The notes: a model not told the origin generated them from the letters alone. A stretch of DNA of 64,000 nucleotides from Pseudomonas sp. dw_612 (GCF_018449725.1 NZ_JAAVVC010000027.1:46024-110023); one strand, 5' to 3'. Shown: positions 8,634-16,832, numbered from the stretch's first letter. Program-made: numbers and translations.

Positions 8634-9476
8634 TCAGGCGCCATTAGCCTGGAACTGCTTCTGCAACTCGACCAACGCCGGGGACGCCGGGGTGATGTGG
8701 TTGCGAGTCTGGGCCTCGATCAGCCAGCCGCTGCGGTGCAGCTCCTTGATGATCGGGTCGAGTTTGGCCTGGGTGTCGCTCTCGCCACGACGGGTCCAGA
8801 TCACCGACGGCGCCGGGTTGAGTTCCGGAGCGATGGCGCGGTAGCCCTGCCATTCGGCGGTGTCTGCGATCAACGGATTGATCAGCGTGGCGTCGTGCAC
8901 GGCCGCGACGCAGTTGTTGCCGCGCAGGGCCAGCAAGGATTCCGACGAACTCTTGAACGCCTTGATCTCGGCACCCAACTCGGTCAGCGGCTTCACGTAG
9001 CTGCTGCCCTGAGAGGTGCAGACCGGTTGGTTCTTCAGGTCTTCCCAGCGCGTGATCTTGCTGTCCTTCAGAACCGCTGCGGTGCCGCCGACGCGGTAGA
9101 ACGGCGTCGGCACAAAGCCGAGAATCTCGCCACGCTCGGCGGTCCATTCCATGTTGGCGATCAGCAAATCGACCTTGCCCTGTTGCAGGAACTGCACGCG
9201 GTTGGCCGGCAGGACCGGCACCAGTTGCACTTCGGCACCGAGTTGGCGGCCCAGCTCGTTAGCTAGGTCAACGTTCAAGCCGCGAGGTTTCTGGCTAGCG
9301 GGATCGATCCCGCCAAACGGGCCGCCGGACAGCAGCACGCCGACCACCAACACGTGGCGTTCCTGGATCTTGTCCAGCGTGGCATCGGCCTGGGCGGCAG
9401 TGATGCCGGACAAGGAGATCAAGGCGCCCAGCATCACAGGCAATAATCGTTTTACGGGTGAGCGCTCGAGCAACAT
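8634..9476 (-). CDS. Amino acid ABC transporter substrate-binding protein (copy 1, operon leader)
   Basis: 280 residues, first gene of the operon. An N-terminal positively charged region (RSPVKR) and a hydrophobic core precede the cleavage site after ITAAQA. The mature part starts DATLDKIQERHVLVVGVLLSG. The internal match to the next gene (NRVQFLQQGKVDLLIANMEW, CTSQGSSYVKPL) shows tandem duplication. Ribosome-binding purines (GGGGGGAAA) lie just before the ATG. The promoter must lie in 9477-9722, facing the LysR gene. Confidence 0.93.
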   Translation of the reverse strand: MLLERSPVKRLLPVMLGALISLSGITAAQADATLDKIQERHVLVVGVLLSGGPFGGIDPASQKPRGLNVDLANELGRQLGAEVQLVPVLPANRVQFLQQGKVDLLIANMEWTAERGEILGFVPTPFYRVGGTAAVLKDSKITRWEDLKNQPVCTSQGSSYVKPLTELGAEIKAFKSSSESLLALRGNNCVAAVHDATLINPLIADTAEWQGYRAIAPELNPAPSVIWTRRGESDTQAKLDPIIKELHRSGWLIEAQTRNHITPASPALVELQKQFQANGA

Positions 9477-9722
9477 GGATTTCCCCCCTCATGGATGATC
9501 GGCGTACCCCGACCTGATGAGTGGGCATCCTGGGTACAGCGCCCAGGTAACGGAAATACAAATATCTAATATCGTTATAACTCGCAGTATTTCCTTTTTA
9601 AGCAAAACGCTTATATCCCCGTATTTACTGGAGCCTGCGATCCTTCGGAAAAATACCCGCCAACAAACACATAAAAATATGTAATGTTTAGGTTTGCACC
9701 CTTGATATAAAAAGCAGCCGCC
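9477..9722. promoter_or_regulatory. Divergent promoter region with 8-bp dyad
   Basis: 246 bp, AT-rich in its right half, between the minus-strand operon and the plus-strand LysR gene. Arms GGAAATAC (9552-9559) and GTATTTCC (9587-9594) form a perfect dyad enclosing ATATCGTTATAA. This is a plausible binding site for the divergent LysR protein or for CysB. A similar ATCGTTAT core recurs upstream of other genes in this window (near 16700, 32556 and 44444). Confidence 0.5.
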
Positions 9723-10574
9723 ATGTCGACCCTCGATCTCGAATTACTGCGCACCTTCATCGCCGTGGTCGATCACCACAGTTTTGCCGAAGCCGGCGCG
9801 CAACTGGCCCGCACGCAATCCTCCGTCACGCAACATATGCAACGCCTGGAGCAGCAGGTGGGCGTGAGCCTGTTCGAGAAGCGCGGGCGGCAGAAACAGC
9901 TCACGGAAGCGGGCCAGCAATTGCTGCGGCATGCGCGGCAGATGCTTTCCTTGAATGACGACGCACTGAATTCCTTGCGTGAAAGCAGCCTGAGCGGCGT
10001 GCTGCGCATCGGCTCGCCCCATGACATCGCCGACACTATCCTGCCGCCGATGCTCAGCCACATAGCGCGCTCAGCGCCACGCTTGCGCCTGGAGATCGAC
10101 GTCGGGCGCAGTCCATTCCTGATGGATGACCTGCACCGGGGCAAGGTCGACATGGTGATCTCCACCCGCGCCGACCCGAACCTCGAAGGCTTCGCCTTGC
10201 GCACCTCGCCGGTGTGGTGGATTTGCTCGGCGCAGTACATCCACAACCCCGGCGAGCCGTTGCCGCTGATCCTGGTGGATGAACCGAGCATCTATCGGCG
10301 TTATGCGCTGGAAGCCCTCGAACGCGCGAACATCCCGTGGCGTCAGGCGTACCTGGCGTCGAACCTGATCGGCATTAAAGCCGCCACGCGCGCAGGATTG
10401 GGCGTGACCCCCAGAAGCATGGAAATGCTCGGGCCGGACATGCGGGTATTGGGGGAAAACGATGGATTGCCGCGATTGCCGGATGTGACGTATCACCTGT
10501 GGATACGGCCGAATACGGTGAATCCGTTGGTGCGTAGGGCCTACGATTTAATCAAAAGCAATCAGGGCCACTAG
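9723..10574 (+). CDS. LysR-family transcriptional regulator
   Basis: 283 residues. The N-terminal winged helix-turn-helix spans about 4-63 (LDLELLRTFIAVVDHHSFAE, then QSSVTQHMQRLEQQVGVSLFEK). It is followed by a linker helix and a type-2 periplasmic-binding-like effector domain (about 90-283). It is divergent from the ten-gene operon at 1-9476 and is the obvious candidate regulator of it. The inducer would be the imported compound or an intermediate, which is inference. Confidence 0.92.
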   Translation: MSTLDLELLRTFIAVVDHHSFAEAGAQLARTQSSVTQHMQRLEQQVGVSLFEKRGRQKQLTEAGQQLLRHARQMLSLNDDALNSLRESSLSGVLRIGSPHDIADTILPPMLSHIARSAPRLRLEIDVGRSPFLMDDLHRGKVDMVISTRADPNLEGFALRTSPVWWICSAQYIHNPGEPLPLILVDEPSIYRRYALEALERANIPWRQAYLASNLIGIKAATRAGLGVTPRSMEMLGPDMRVLGENDGLPRLPDVTYHLWIRPNTVNPLVRRAYDLIKSNQGH

Positions 10575-10593
10575 CCAACACCACAAATCAAAT

Positions 10594-10950
10594 GTGGGAG
10601 CGGGCTTGCTCGCGAAGGGACCGAGTCAGTCGATAGAGATGTCGACTGACCCACCGCTTTCGCGAGCAAGCCCGCTCCCACAGGGGTTTTGCGTCGTTCA
10701 CAAATACAAGGCTCAACCCCAATCAAATGTGGGAGCGAGCTTGCTCGCGATGACGGCTTAACATTCAACAATGCTGCTGACTGCCAGACCGCTTTCGCGA
10801 GCAAGCCCGCTCCCACAGGGGTTTTGCGTCGTTCACAAATATACGTCTCAACCTCAATCGAATGTGGGAGCGAGCCTGCTCGCGAAAGCGGAGTGTCAGC
10901 CAACATCAATGTGACTGACAGATTGCCTTCGCGAGCAGGCTCGCTCCCAC
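10594..10950. repeat. Three REP pairs (BIME-like) at exact 135-bp spacing
   Basis: The intergenic stretch 10575-10984 (410 bp) holds three inverted REP pairs beginning at 10594, 10729 and 10864. Each has GTGGGAGCGRGCYTGCTCGC on one side and its reverse complement about 45 bp later. Between pairs, the spacer with GGGGTTTTGCGTCGTTCAC is also conserved, so the unit is a 135-bp tandem duplication. No gene is visible in this stretch. Such elements lie at gene ends, here after the LysR gene and converging with the YbdD-like gene, and may stabilise 3' ends or bind gyrase. Confidence 0.9.
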
Positions 10951-10984
10951 AGGGTAATGCGTTACTTCAGTGCCAACAGCTCGC

Positions 10985-11182
10985 TCAACAACACTTCGGC
11001 CCAGCCTTGCTCCCGTAACGCGCTTCCTGACGTTCCCGGAAGAACATTTCGTAGTCCATCACGGGCTTGTCCGGATGTTTGGTCTGCATATGCTCGACGT
11101 AGTTGTCGTAGTCGGGCATGCCGACCATCAGGCGCGCGGCCTGACCGAGGTATTTACCGAGGCGACTCAGGTCATTGAACAT
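10985..11182 (-). CDS. YbdD/YjiX-family small protein
   Basis: 65 residues, starting MFNDLSRLGKYLGQAARLMVG and containing PDYDNYVEHM, PDKPVMDYEMFFRERQEARYG and a terminal CC. This is the small DUF466-type protein that nearly always accompanies CstA/BtsT pyruvate-peptide carriers. It sits 15 bp downstream of cstA in the same operon. Its function is not established, and a role in carrier assembly or activity is the usual suggestion. Confidence 0.92.
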   Translation of the reverse strand: MFNDLSRLGKYLGQAARLMVGMPDYDNYVEHMQTKHPDKPVMDYEMFFRERQEARYGSKAGPKCC

Positions 11183-11197
11183 CGTGGCAATCCTCGA

Positions 11198-13255
11198 TCA
11201 CGCTTGCGGCACAGCCTGGAAGGGCGATTCTTTATCTGTGCGTTCTTTTGTACCCCAGGCGGAAATCCCGACCTTGAGTGCATAGAACAGGATGCTGAAC
11301 ACCACGAACAGGAACAGCGCGGTCAGCGTTGCGTTGGTGTACGCGTTGTAGATCACATGCTGCATCTGGTTGATGTCCTTGGCCGGCGCGAGGATCTGAC
11401 CGTTGGCCAGGGCATCGCTGTATTTCTTGGCCAGGGCCAGGAAGCCGATCGCCGGATTCGCGTCGAACAGCTTGATGAAGCCTGCGGTAGTGGTGCAGAT
11501 CAGCAACCACGCGGCCGGCAACAAGGTCACCCAGATGTAGCGTTGGCGTTTCATTTTGATCAGCACAACGGTGGCGAGCATCAGCGCGATGCCGGCGAGC
11601 ATCTGGTTGGAGATGCCGAACAGCGGCCACAAGGTGTTGATGCCACCGAGCGGATCGATCACGCCTTGGTAGAGCAAGTAGCCCCACATCGCCACACAAC
11701 CGGCGGTGGCGATCAGGTTGGCAGTCCAGGACTCGGTGCGTTTCAGCGCCGGGACGAAGGAGCCGAGCAAGTCCTGAAGCATGAAACGTCCGGCTCGCGT
11801 ACCGGCATCGACAGCGGTCAGGATAAACAGCGCTTCAAACAGGATCGCAAAGTGGTACCAGAACGCCATGGTGTTTTCACCCGGCAGCACGCTGTGCAGG
11901 ATCTGCGCGATACCGACGGCCAGGGTCGGTGCGCCGCCGGCGCGAGCCAGCACGGTGGTTTCACCGATGTCCTTGGCCACCGCTTGCAACGCTTCCGGCG
12001 TGATCGCAAAACCCCAACTGCTGACGGTTTGCGCAACCTGGATGACGTCACCGCCAACCACCGCAGCCGGGCTGTTCATGGCGAAGTACACACCCGGTTC
12101 GATTACCGAGGCAGCCACCATCGCCATGATCGCGACGAAGGACTCCATCAACATGCCGCCGTAACCGATGTAACGGGCATGGCCTTCGCTGGCGAGAAGT
12201 TTCGGCGTGGTGCCGGAAGCGATCAGCGCATGGAAACCCGAGACCGCGCCACACGCAATGGTGATAAACAGGAACGGGAACAACCCGCCCTTCCACACCG
12301 GCCCGCTGCCGTCGATGAATTGGGTCAGCGCTGGCATTTTCAGCTCAGGCATGGTGACCAGGATCCCGACGGCCAACGCCAGGATGGTGCCGATTTTCAG
12401 GAAGGTCGACAGGTAGTCACGCGGCGCCAGGATCAGCCACACCGGCAACACCGCCGCGACAAAACCGTAGCCGATCAGCATCCAGGTGATTTGCACACCG
12501 GTGAAGCTGAACATTTTGGCCCAGACCGGATCAGCGGCAATCTGCCCGCCGACGAAGATCGAACCGAGCAGCAACGCCACGCCGATCACCGAGATTTCGC
12601 CAATGCGACCCGGACGGATGTAGCGCATGTAGATGCCCATGAACATCGCGATCGGGATGGTCGCCATCACCGTGAACATGCCCCACGGGCTATCGGCCAG
12701 GGCCTTGACCACGATCAGCGCCAGCACCGCGAGGATGATGATCATGATCAGGAAGCAGCCAAACAGCGCGATGGTGCCAGGGATGCGGCCCATTTCTTCA
12801 CGGACCATGTCGCCCAGGGAGCGACCATTACGCCGCGTGGAAAGGAACAGCACCATGAAATCCTGCACCGCACCGGCAAATACCACACCGGCGATCAGCC
12901 ACAGCGTGCCGGGCAGATAGCCCATTTGCGCCGCCAGTACCGGACCGACCAAAGGCCCCGCGCCAGCAATGGCCGCGAAGTGGTGACCGAACAGGATGTG
13001 TTTGTTGGTCGGGACGTAGTCCAGGCCATCGTTGTTGAGAACAGCGGGGGTGGCTCGATTGGGATCCAGCTGCATCACCTTGGTGGCGATGAACAGGCTG
13101 TAGTAACGGTAGGCAACAAGGTAAATGGCGGTGGCGGCGACGACGATCCAGAGGGCGTTGATCGCTTCGCCGCGGCGCAAGGCCACGACACTCAGCGCAA
13201 TCGCTCCAATGACAGCCACGACAAACCAGGCGAGGTGTTTAACCAGACGGGTCAT
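11198..13255 (-). CDS. cstA: Carbon starvation protein CstA family carrier
   Basis: 685 residues from ATG at 13255, which follows GGAGAC. A longer frame upstream lacks a better ribosome site. This is a multi-spanning inner-membrane protein with the CstA landmarks HILFGHHFAAIAGAGPLVGP near 85-104, RRNGRSLGDMVREEMG near 137-152 and SGTTPKLLASEGHAR. Relatives (CstA, BtsT) import pyruvate and/or peptides during carbon limitation. It is divergent from a NarL-type two-component system, and an 11-bp-arm palindrome sits between them at 13365-13395. Which of pyruvate or peptides is carried cannot be read from sequence. Confidence 0.9.
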   Translation of the reverse strand: MTRLVKHLAWFVVAVIGAIALSVVALRRGEAINALWIVVAATAIYLVAYRYYSLFIATKVMQLDPNRATPAVLNNDGLDYVPTNKHILFGHHFAAIAGAGPLVGPVLAAQMGYLPGTLWLIAGVVFAGAVQDFMVLFLSTRRNGRSLGDMVREEMGRIPGTIALFGCFLIMIIILAVLALIVVKALADSPWGMFTVMATIPIAMFMGIYMRYIRPGRIGEISVIGVALLLGSIFVGGQIAADPVWAKMFSFTGVQITWMLIGYGFVAAVLPVWLILAPRDYLSTFLKIGTILALAVGILVTMPELKMPALTQFIDGSGPVWKGGLFPFLFITIACGAVSGFHALIASGTTPKLLASEGHARYIGYGGMLMESFVAIMAMVAASVIEPGVYFAMNSPAAVVGGDVIQVAQTVSSWGFAITPEALQAVAKDIGETTVLARAGGAPTLAVGIAQILHSVLPGENTMAFWYHFAILFEALFILTAVDAGTRAGRFMLQDLLGSFVPALKRTESWTANLIATAGCVAMWGYLLYQGVIDPLGGINTLWPLFGISNQMLAGIALMLATVVLIKMKRQRYIWVTLLPAAWLLICTTTAGFIKLFDANPAIGFLALAKKYSDALANGQILAPAKDINQMQHVIYNAYTNATLTALFLFVVFSILFYALKVGISAWGTKERTDKESPFQAVPQA

Positions 13256-13364
13256 TGCGTGTCTCCTGCCGGCAGTCCGATAGGCCGCGGCGATAATTTT
13301 TATAATGGTGCCCGTTATGCGAGCGTGCCTAATATCCGCGCATGTCGCCATCAGTGAAATCCGC

Positions 13365-13395
13365 AGTACTACGTAAGGCCCCTCTACGTAGTACT
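13365..13395. promoter_or_regulatory. Palindrome upstream of cstA, candidate response-regulator site
   Basis: Perfect inverted repeat: AGTACTACGTA (13365-13375), 9-bp spacer, TACGTAGTACT (13385-13395), followed by a further ACTACGC. TAC-type heptamers of this kind are what NarL/FixJ-family regulators recognise. It lies 110 bp before the cstA start and 138 bp before the sensor kinase start, so it may control both directions. The regulator assignment is inference. Confidence 0.6.
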
Positions 13396-13533
13396 ACGCA
13401 GATCGCCCGCCCCCGTTAGTCCGACCGCGTTTTTCACGCGCAAGATTGCGTCGTTTTTGGCCTATCATGCCCCCACCACGCCACCCGCCAACGGCCCTGC
13501 CGCACCGTCGCCCGGTCTGGACCGGAGTAAAAC

Positions 13534-14889
13534 ATGCAGCTCAAACACAAAATCGTTGCCCTGGGCATTCTGCCGCTGATCCTGGCGATTGCGGTTATCT
13601 GCGCCCTGGTCATGTTCCAGAATCGACAGCTCGGTGAGCAGCAAGCGCAGCTCATCGAGGACAGCATCCTCGCCAGCAAACGCGCGGAGCTGAAAAACTA
13701 CGTCGAAATGGCCAAGAGCCTGATCGAGCCGCTGTACGACGATGGCCACGGCGACGCCGTGGCGCAACAGCGGGTGCTCGAAGAGCTGCGCAAACTCAGT
13801 TTCGGCATCGACGGTTACTTCTTCGTCTACGACCGCCAGGGCCGCAGCCTGATGCACGCGCGGCAATCGGACCTGGTGGGCAAATACCTGTGGGACATGA
13901 CCGACCCGCACGGTCTGCCGGTGATTCAGGCCTTGCTGAAAAGCGCCGAATCCGGCGCCGGTTTCCAACGCTATGCCTGGAAAAAACCCTCCACTGGCGC
14001 GGTCACCGACAAACTCGCCTACGTGGTGATGCTGGATCGCTGGGGCTGGATGCTCGGCACCGGCATCTACCTCGAAGACGTTGAACAGGCCACCCAGCAA
14101 GCCCGGGATGAAGTCGCTCAGGGCATCCACGGCACCATGCTGGCGATTGCCGCCGTGGCGCTGATTGCGGTGCTGCTGGTGTTTGTCAGCGGCATGACCC
14201 TCAACGTCAGCGAACATCGTCTGGCTGACAAAAAACTCCAGCGCCTCAACCAGCGCATTGTCAGCTTGCAGGAGGAGGAGCGCTCGCGAGTGTCCCGTGA
14301 ACTGCATGACGGCATCAGCCAGTTGCTGGTGTCGATCAAGTTTCAATTCGAACTGGCCAGCCATTTGATCGAGGCCGGTCGCGATAATGGCTTGAATATC
14401 TTGCGCGAAGCCACCGAACGCCTGGGCAGTGCCATCGGCGAGGTGCGCAGCATTTCCCATGACTTGCGTTCGTCGCTGCTCGACACCCTCGGACTGCCTG
14501 CCGCCATCGGCCAGCTCGCCGCCGAGTTCCAGCAGCGCAGCGGCTTGCAGGTGAACTATGAAAGTGATCTGTTCGACTGTGATCTGGTGGACGGTGCCGC
14601 CGTGGCCGTGTTCCGCATCGCCCAGGAAGGGCTGACCAACATTGAGCGGCACGCCCAGGCCAGTACGGTGTCGATCAGGTTGCAGGGGTCCAAAGAGGCG
14701 TTGCGCCTGGTCGTCGTGGATAACGGCATTGGCTTTAACGTCAATCGAGTCGATCGCTTGAACGCCGGCATCGGCCTGCGCAATATCCGTGAACGGGTCG
14801 AACATTTCGGTGGCCGACTCGACCTGCATTCAACACCGGGCCGAAGTGAGCTGAACGTCCTTATCCCGATGAGCATGACGGCCGCTTGA
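13534..14889 (+). CDS. Cache-domain NarL-type sensor histidine kinase
   Basis: 451 residues. Membrane helices lie at about 8-28 and 201-220. Between them is a periplasmic single-cache sensor (IDGYFFVYDRQGRSLMHARQ, then KLAYVVMLDRWGWMLGTGIY). The cytoplasmic HisKA_3 dimerisation box follows, with phospho-acceptor His258 in SRELHDGISQLL, then a HATPase_c domain (NIERHAQAS, VVVDNGIGF, GIGLRNIRERVEHFGG). sCache_2 sensors bind small carboxylates, so a carbon-source signal such as pyruvate or acetate is plausible next to cstA. It is 39 bp upstream of its partner regulator. Confidence 0.92.
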   Translation: MQLKHKIVALGILPLILAIAVICALVMFQNRQLGEQQAQLIEDSILASKRAELKNYVEMAKSLIEPLYDDGHGDAVAQQRVLEELRKLSFGIDGYFFVYDRQGRSLMHARQSDLVGKYLWDMTDPHGLPVIQALLKSAESGAGFQRYAWKKPSTGAVTDKLAYVVMLDRWGWMLGTGIYLEDVEQATQQARDEVAQGIHGTMLAIAAVALIAVLLVFVSGMTLNVSEHRLADKKLQRLNQRIVSLQEEERSRVSRELHDGISQLLVSIKFQFELASHLIEAGRDNGLNILREATERLGSAIGEVRSISHDLRSSLLDTLGLPAAIGQLAAEFQQRSGLQVNYESDLFDCDLVDGAAVAVFRIAQEGLTNIERHAQASTVSIRLQGSKEALRLVVVDNGIGFNVNRVDRLNAGIGLRNIRERVEHFGGRLDLHSTPGRSELNVLIPMSMTAA

Positions 14890-14928
14890 AGCCGATCATC
14901 CTCACAAAACAATAAGAGAGTTGCATTG

Positions 14929-15561
14929 ATGAACCTGCCCTTCCCGATTCGCGTCGCCCTGGTCGACGATCATTCACTGGTGCGCGACGGCATTCGCGCG
15001 TTGCTGGCGGTGGTGGATTTTCTCGCCATCGTCGGGGAAGCCGACAGCGGCGCGAGCGCGATTGAAATGGTCCGCGAAACCCGACCTGACTTGCTGCTGG
15101 TGGATATCGGCCTCAAGGACATGAACGGCCTGGAACTGACCCGGCAACTGCGTCGTGAGCACCCGGAGATCAAGATCCTGATCCTCAGCATGTACGACAA
15201 CAACGAGTACGTGAGCGAGTCGGTGCGCTCCGGGGCCAGCGGCTATGTGCTGAAGAATTCCCCTTCCCGGGAAATCATCGCCGCGATCGAAGCGATTGCC
15301 AGTGGCGGCACGTTCTACAGCGCGGAAATCGCCCGAAAACTGGCTGCCGACCGCCCCTCCGACAACGAACTGACCCCGCGTGAGAGCGAGGTGCTGTGCA
15401 AAATGGTGTTGGGCATGAACAACAAGGAAATGGCCCGCGAACTCGACATCAGTGTGCGCACCGTCGAAACCCATCGCCTGAGCATCCGCCGCAAACTCAA
15501 CATCGACAAGCCGGCGGCGTTGCTCAACTACGCGATTGAGCGTGGGTTGATTTCCCGATAG
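14929..15561 (+). CDS. NarL/LuxR-family response regulator
   Basis: 210 residues from ATG at 14929; a TTG three bases earlier is less likely. Receiver domain: acidic pair in LVDDH, phospho-acceptor Asp59 in LLVDIGLKDMNG, and Lys in VLKNSPS. The C-terminal LuxR-type helix-turn-helix is at about 142-200 (LTPRESEVLCKMVLGMNNKEMA, RTVETHRLSIRRKL). It pairs with the sensor encoded just upstream. The likely target is the divergent cstA promoter through the palindrome at 13365-13395. Confidence 0.93.
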   Translation: MNLPFPIRVALVDDHSLVRDGIRALLAVVDFLAIVGEADSGASAIEMVRETRPDLLLVDIGLKDMNGLELTRQLRREHPEIKILILSMYDNNEYVSESVRSGASGYVLKNSPSREIIAAIEAIASGGTFYSAEIARKLAADRPSDNELTPRESEVLCKMVLGMNNKEMARELDISVRTVETHRLSIRRKLNIDKPAALLNYAIERGLISR

Positions 15562-15582
15562 CCACCACACGACCTGAGTCCG

Positions 15583-15810
15583 GCTCGTGTAGCAACTACC
15601 GAGGCACGAGGCTGCGTACCGCTCGTGTAGCAGCTGCCGAGGCACGAGGCTGCGTACCGCTCGTGTAGCAGCTGCCGAGGCACGAGGCTGCATACCGCTC
15701 GTGTAGCAGCTGCCGAGGCACGAGGCTGCATACCGCTCGTGTAGCAGCTGCCGAGGCACGAGGCTGCGTACCGCTCGTGTAGCAGCTGCCGAGGTACGAG
15801 GCTGCGTTCG
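15583..15810. repeat. Six tandem copies of a 38-bp repeat
   Basis: Units begin at 15583, 15621, 15659, 15697, 15735 and 15773. Each reads GCTCGTGTAGCAGCTGCCGA, then GGCACGAGGCTGCGTACC, with one or two substitutions. The last copy changes to GAGGTACGAGGCTGCGTTCG, which is the form found inverted in the next array. Part of the 829-bp gene-free stretch 15562-16390. No coding or promoter signal is apparent. Confidence 0.95.
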
Positions 15811-15831
15811 GCTGCGAAGCAGTCGTGAATT

Positions 15832-16361
15832 CAGGCTACGCGGTGTTTCAGTAGAATCGCGAGCCCAGGTTTTACGACTGCTTCGCAGCCGAACGCAGCC
15901 TCGTACCTCGGCAGCTGCTACAAACGAACGCAGAAATCAGGCTACGCGGTGTTTTAGTAAAATCGCGAGCTCAGGTTTTACGACTGCTTCGCAGCCGAAC
16001 GCAGCCTCGTACCTCGGCAGCTGCTACAAGCGAACGCAGAAATCAGGCTACGCGGTGTTTCAGTAGAATCGCGAGCCCAGGTTTTACGACTGCTTCGCAG
16101 CCGAACGCAGCCTCGTACCTCGGCAGCTGCTACAAGCGAATGCAGAATTCAGGCTACGCGGTGTTTCAGTAGAATCGCGAGCTCAGATTTTACGACTGCT
16201 TCGCAGCCGAACGCAGCCTCGTACCTCGGCAGCTGCTACAAGCGAACGCAGAAATCAGGCTACGCGGTGTTTCAGTAGAATCGCGAGCCCAGGTTTTACG
16301 ACTGCTTCGCAGCCGAACGCAGCCTCGTACCTCGGCAGCTGCTACAAACGACCGCAGTTGC
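15832..16361. repeat. Five tandem copies of a 106-bp repeat
   Basis: Units start at 15832, 15938, 16044, 16150 and 16256, with an exact 106-bp period. Each contains CAGGCTACGCGGTGTTTCAG, ACGACTGCTTCGCAGCC and GAACGCAGCCTCGTACCTCG followed by GCAGCTGCTAC. That last block is the reverse complement of the preceding 38-bp unit, so the whole locus can fold into alternative long hairpins. Copies differ at a few positions only (for example GAGCCC/GAGCTC), showing recent amplification. Related single copies lie near 53119, 59930 and 61089. Confidence 0.95.
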
Positions 16362-16390
16362 TACACGCGCATGTTCGCGCCAATGCCAAA

Positions 16391-16606
16391 TCAGAGCTTG
16401 GCAATCGACACTTCGGTGGACTTCACGAACGCAATCACTTCGCTGCCGATTTTCAATTCCAGATCGCGCACTGAACGGGTGGTGATCACCGAGGTGACGA
16501 TGCCGGAGGCGGTTTGCACATCGATTTCCGAGACCACTTCGCCTTCCAGGATTTCTTTGATAACACCTTTGAACTGATTACGAACGTTAATCGCTTTGAT
16601 GGTCAT
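16391..16606 (-). CDS. Mop-type molybdate-binding TOBE protein
   Basis: 71 residues, a single TOBE/Mop domain with IKAINVRNQFKGVIKEI at the start and VTSVITTRSVRDLELKIGSE then VIAFVKSTEVSIAKL at the end. Mop proteins (molbindins) assemble as hexamers and store molybdate in the cytoplasm. It stands alone with no modABC nearby, next to sulfur-type binding-protein genes. Its leader (16607-16714) is homologous to that of the binding-protein gene at 31436-32455, which suggests control by the same sulfur-starvation signal. That link is inference. Confidence 0.92.
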   Translation of the reverse strand: MTIKAINVRNQFKGVIKEILEGEVVSEIDVQTASGIVTSVITTRSVRDLELKIGSEVIAFVKSTEVSIAKL

Positions 16607-16714
16607 GTTGAGGCTTCCTGTCTGATGTGGGGCGAAACCGCACTGAGGTGCAGGCCTTCAAAATGCACTGCTTCCGCAGATAACAAAAGGAATAAATAAC
16701 GATTTATTTATTCC
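16603..16714 (-). promoter_or_regulatory. Leader of the Mop gene: AT palindrome plus possible 27-codon small ORF
   Basis: A palindrome with 11-bp arms, GGAATAAATAA and TTATTTATTCC, around CGAT spans 16689-16714. Downstream on the minus strand a frame opens at TTG 16686 and includes AVHFEGLHLSAVS. It stops at a TGA overlapping the Mop ATG (16603-16605). The same TTG-TTA start and AVHFEGL block occur in the leader of the gene at 31436-32455, and within that block every base difference but the last falls at a third codon position. Either a conserved leader peptide or a conserved RNA element is possible. A further dyad AAGAAT-A-ATTCTT lies at 16762-16774, before the plus-strand gene. Confidence 0.5.
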
Positions 16715-16832
16715 TCAATCGCATATGCAAATCCACTAAGCTAAGATCCAAAAATTATTTAAAGAATAATTCTTAGAACTCTATGCTCATGACAGATCGC
16801 TACCTTCTCCGTCGCCCACTGTCGAGTTCGCC

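Noticed and set aside
10970..13357. 795-codon plus-strand frame over cstA
   Set aside because: Antisense shadow of a high-GC gene. It has no recognisable domain and is rich in Arg/His/Gln/Asp, whereas the minus strand encodes a textbook CstA.
15583..16361. CRISPR-like regular repeats
   Set aside because: Units are contiguous tandem copies without unique spacers, the unit lengths are 38 and 106 bp, and no cas genes are near.
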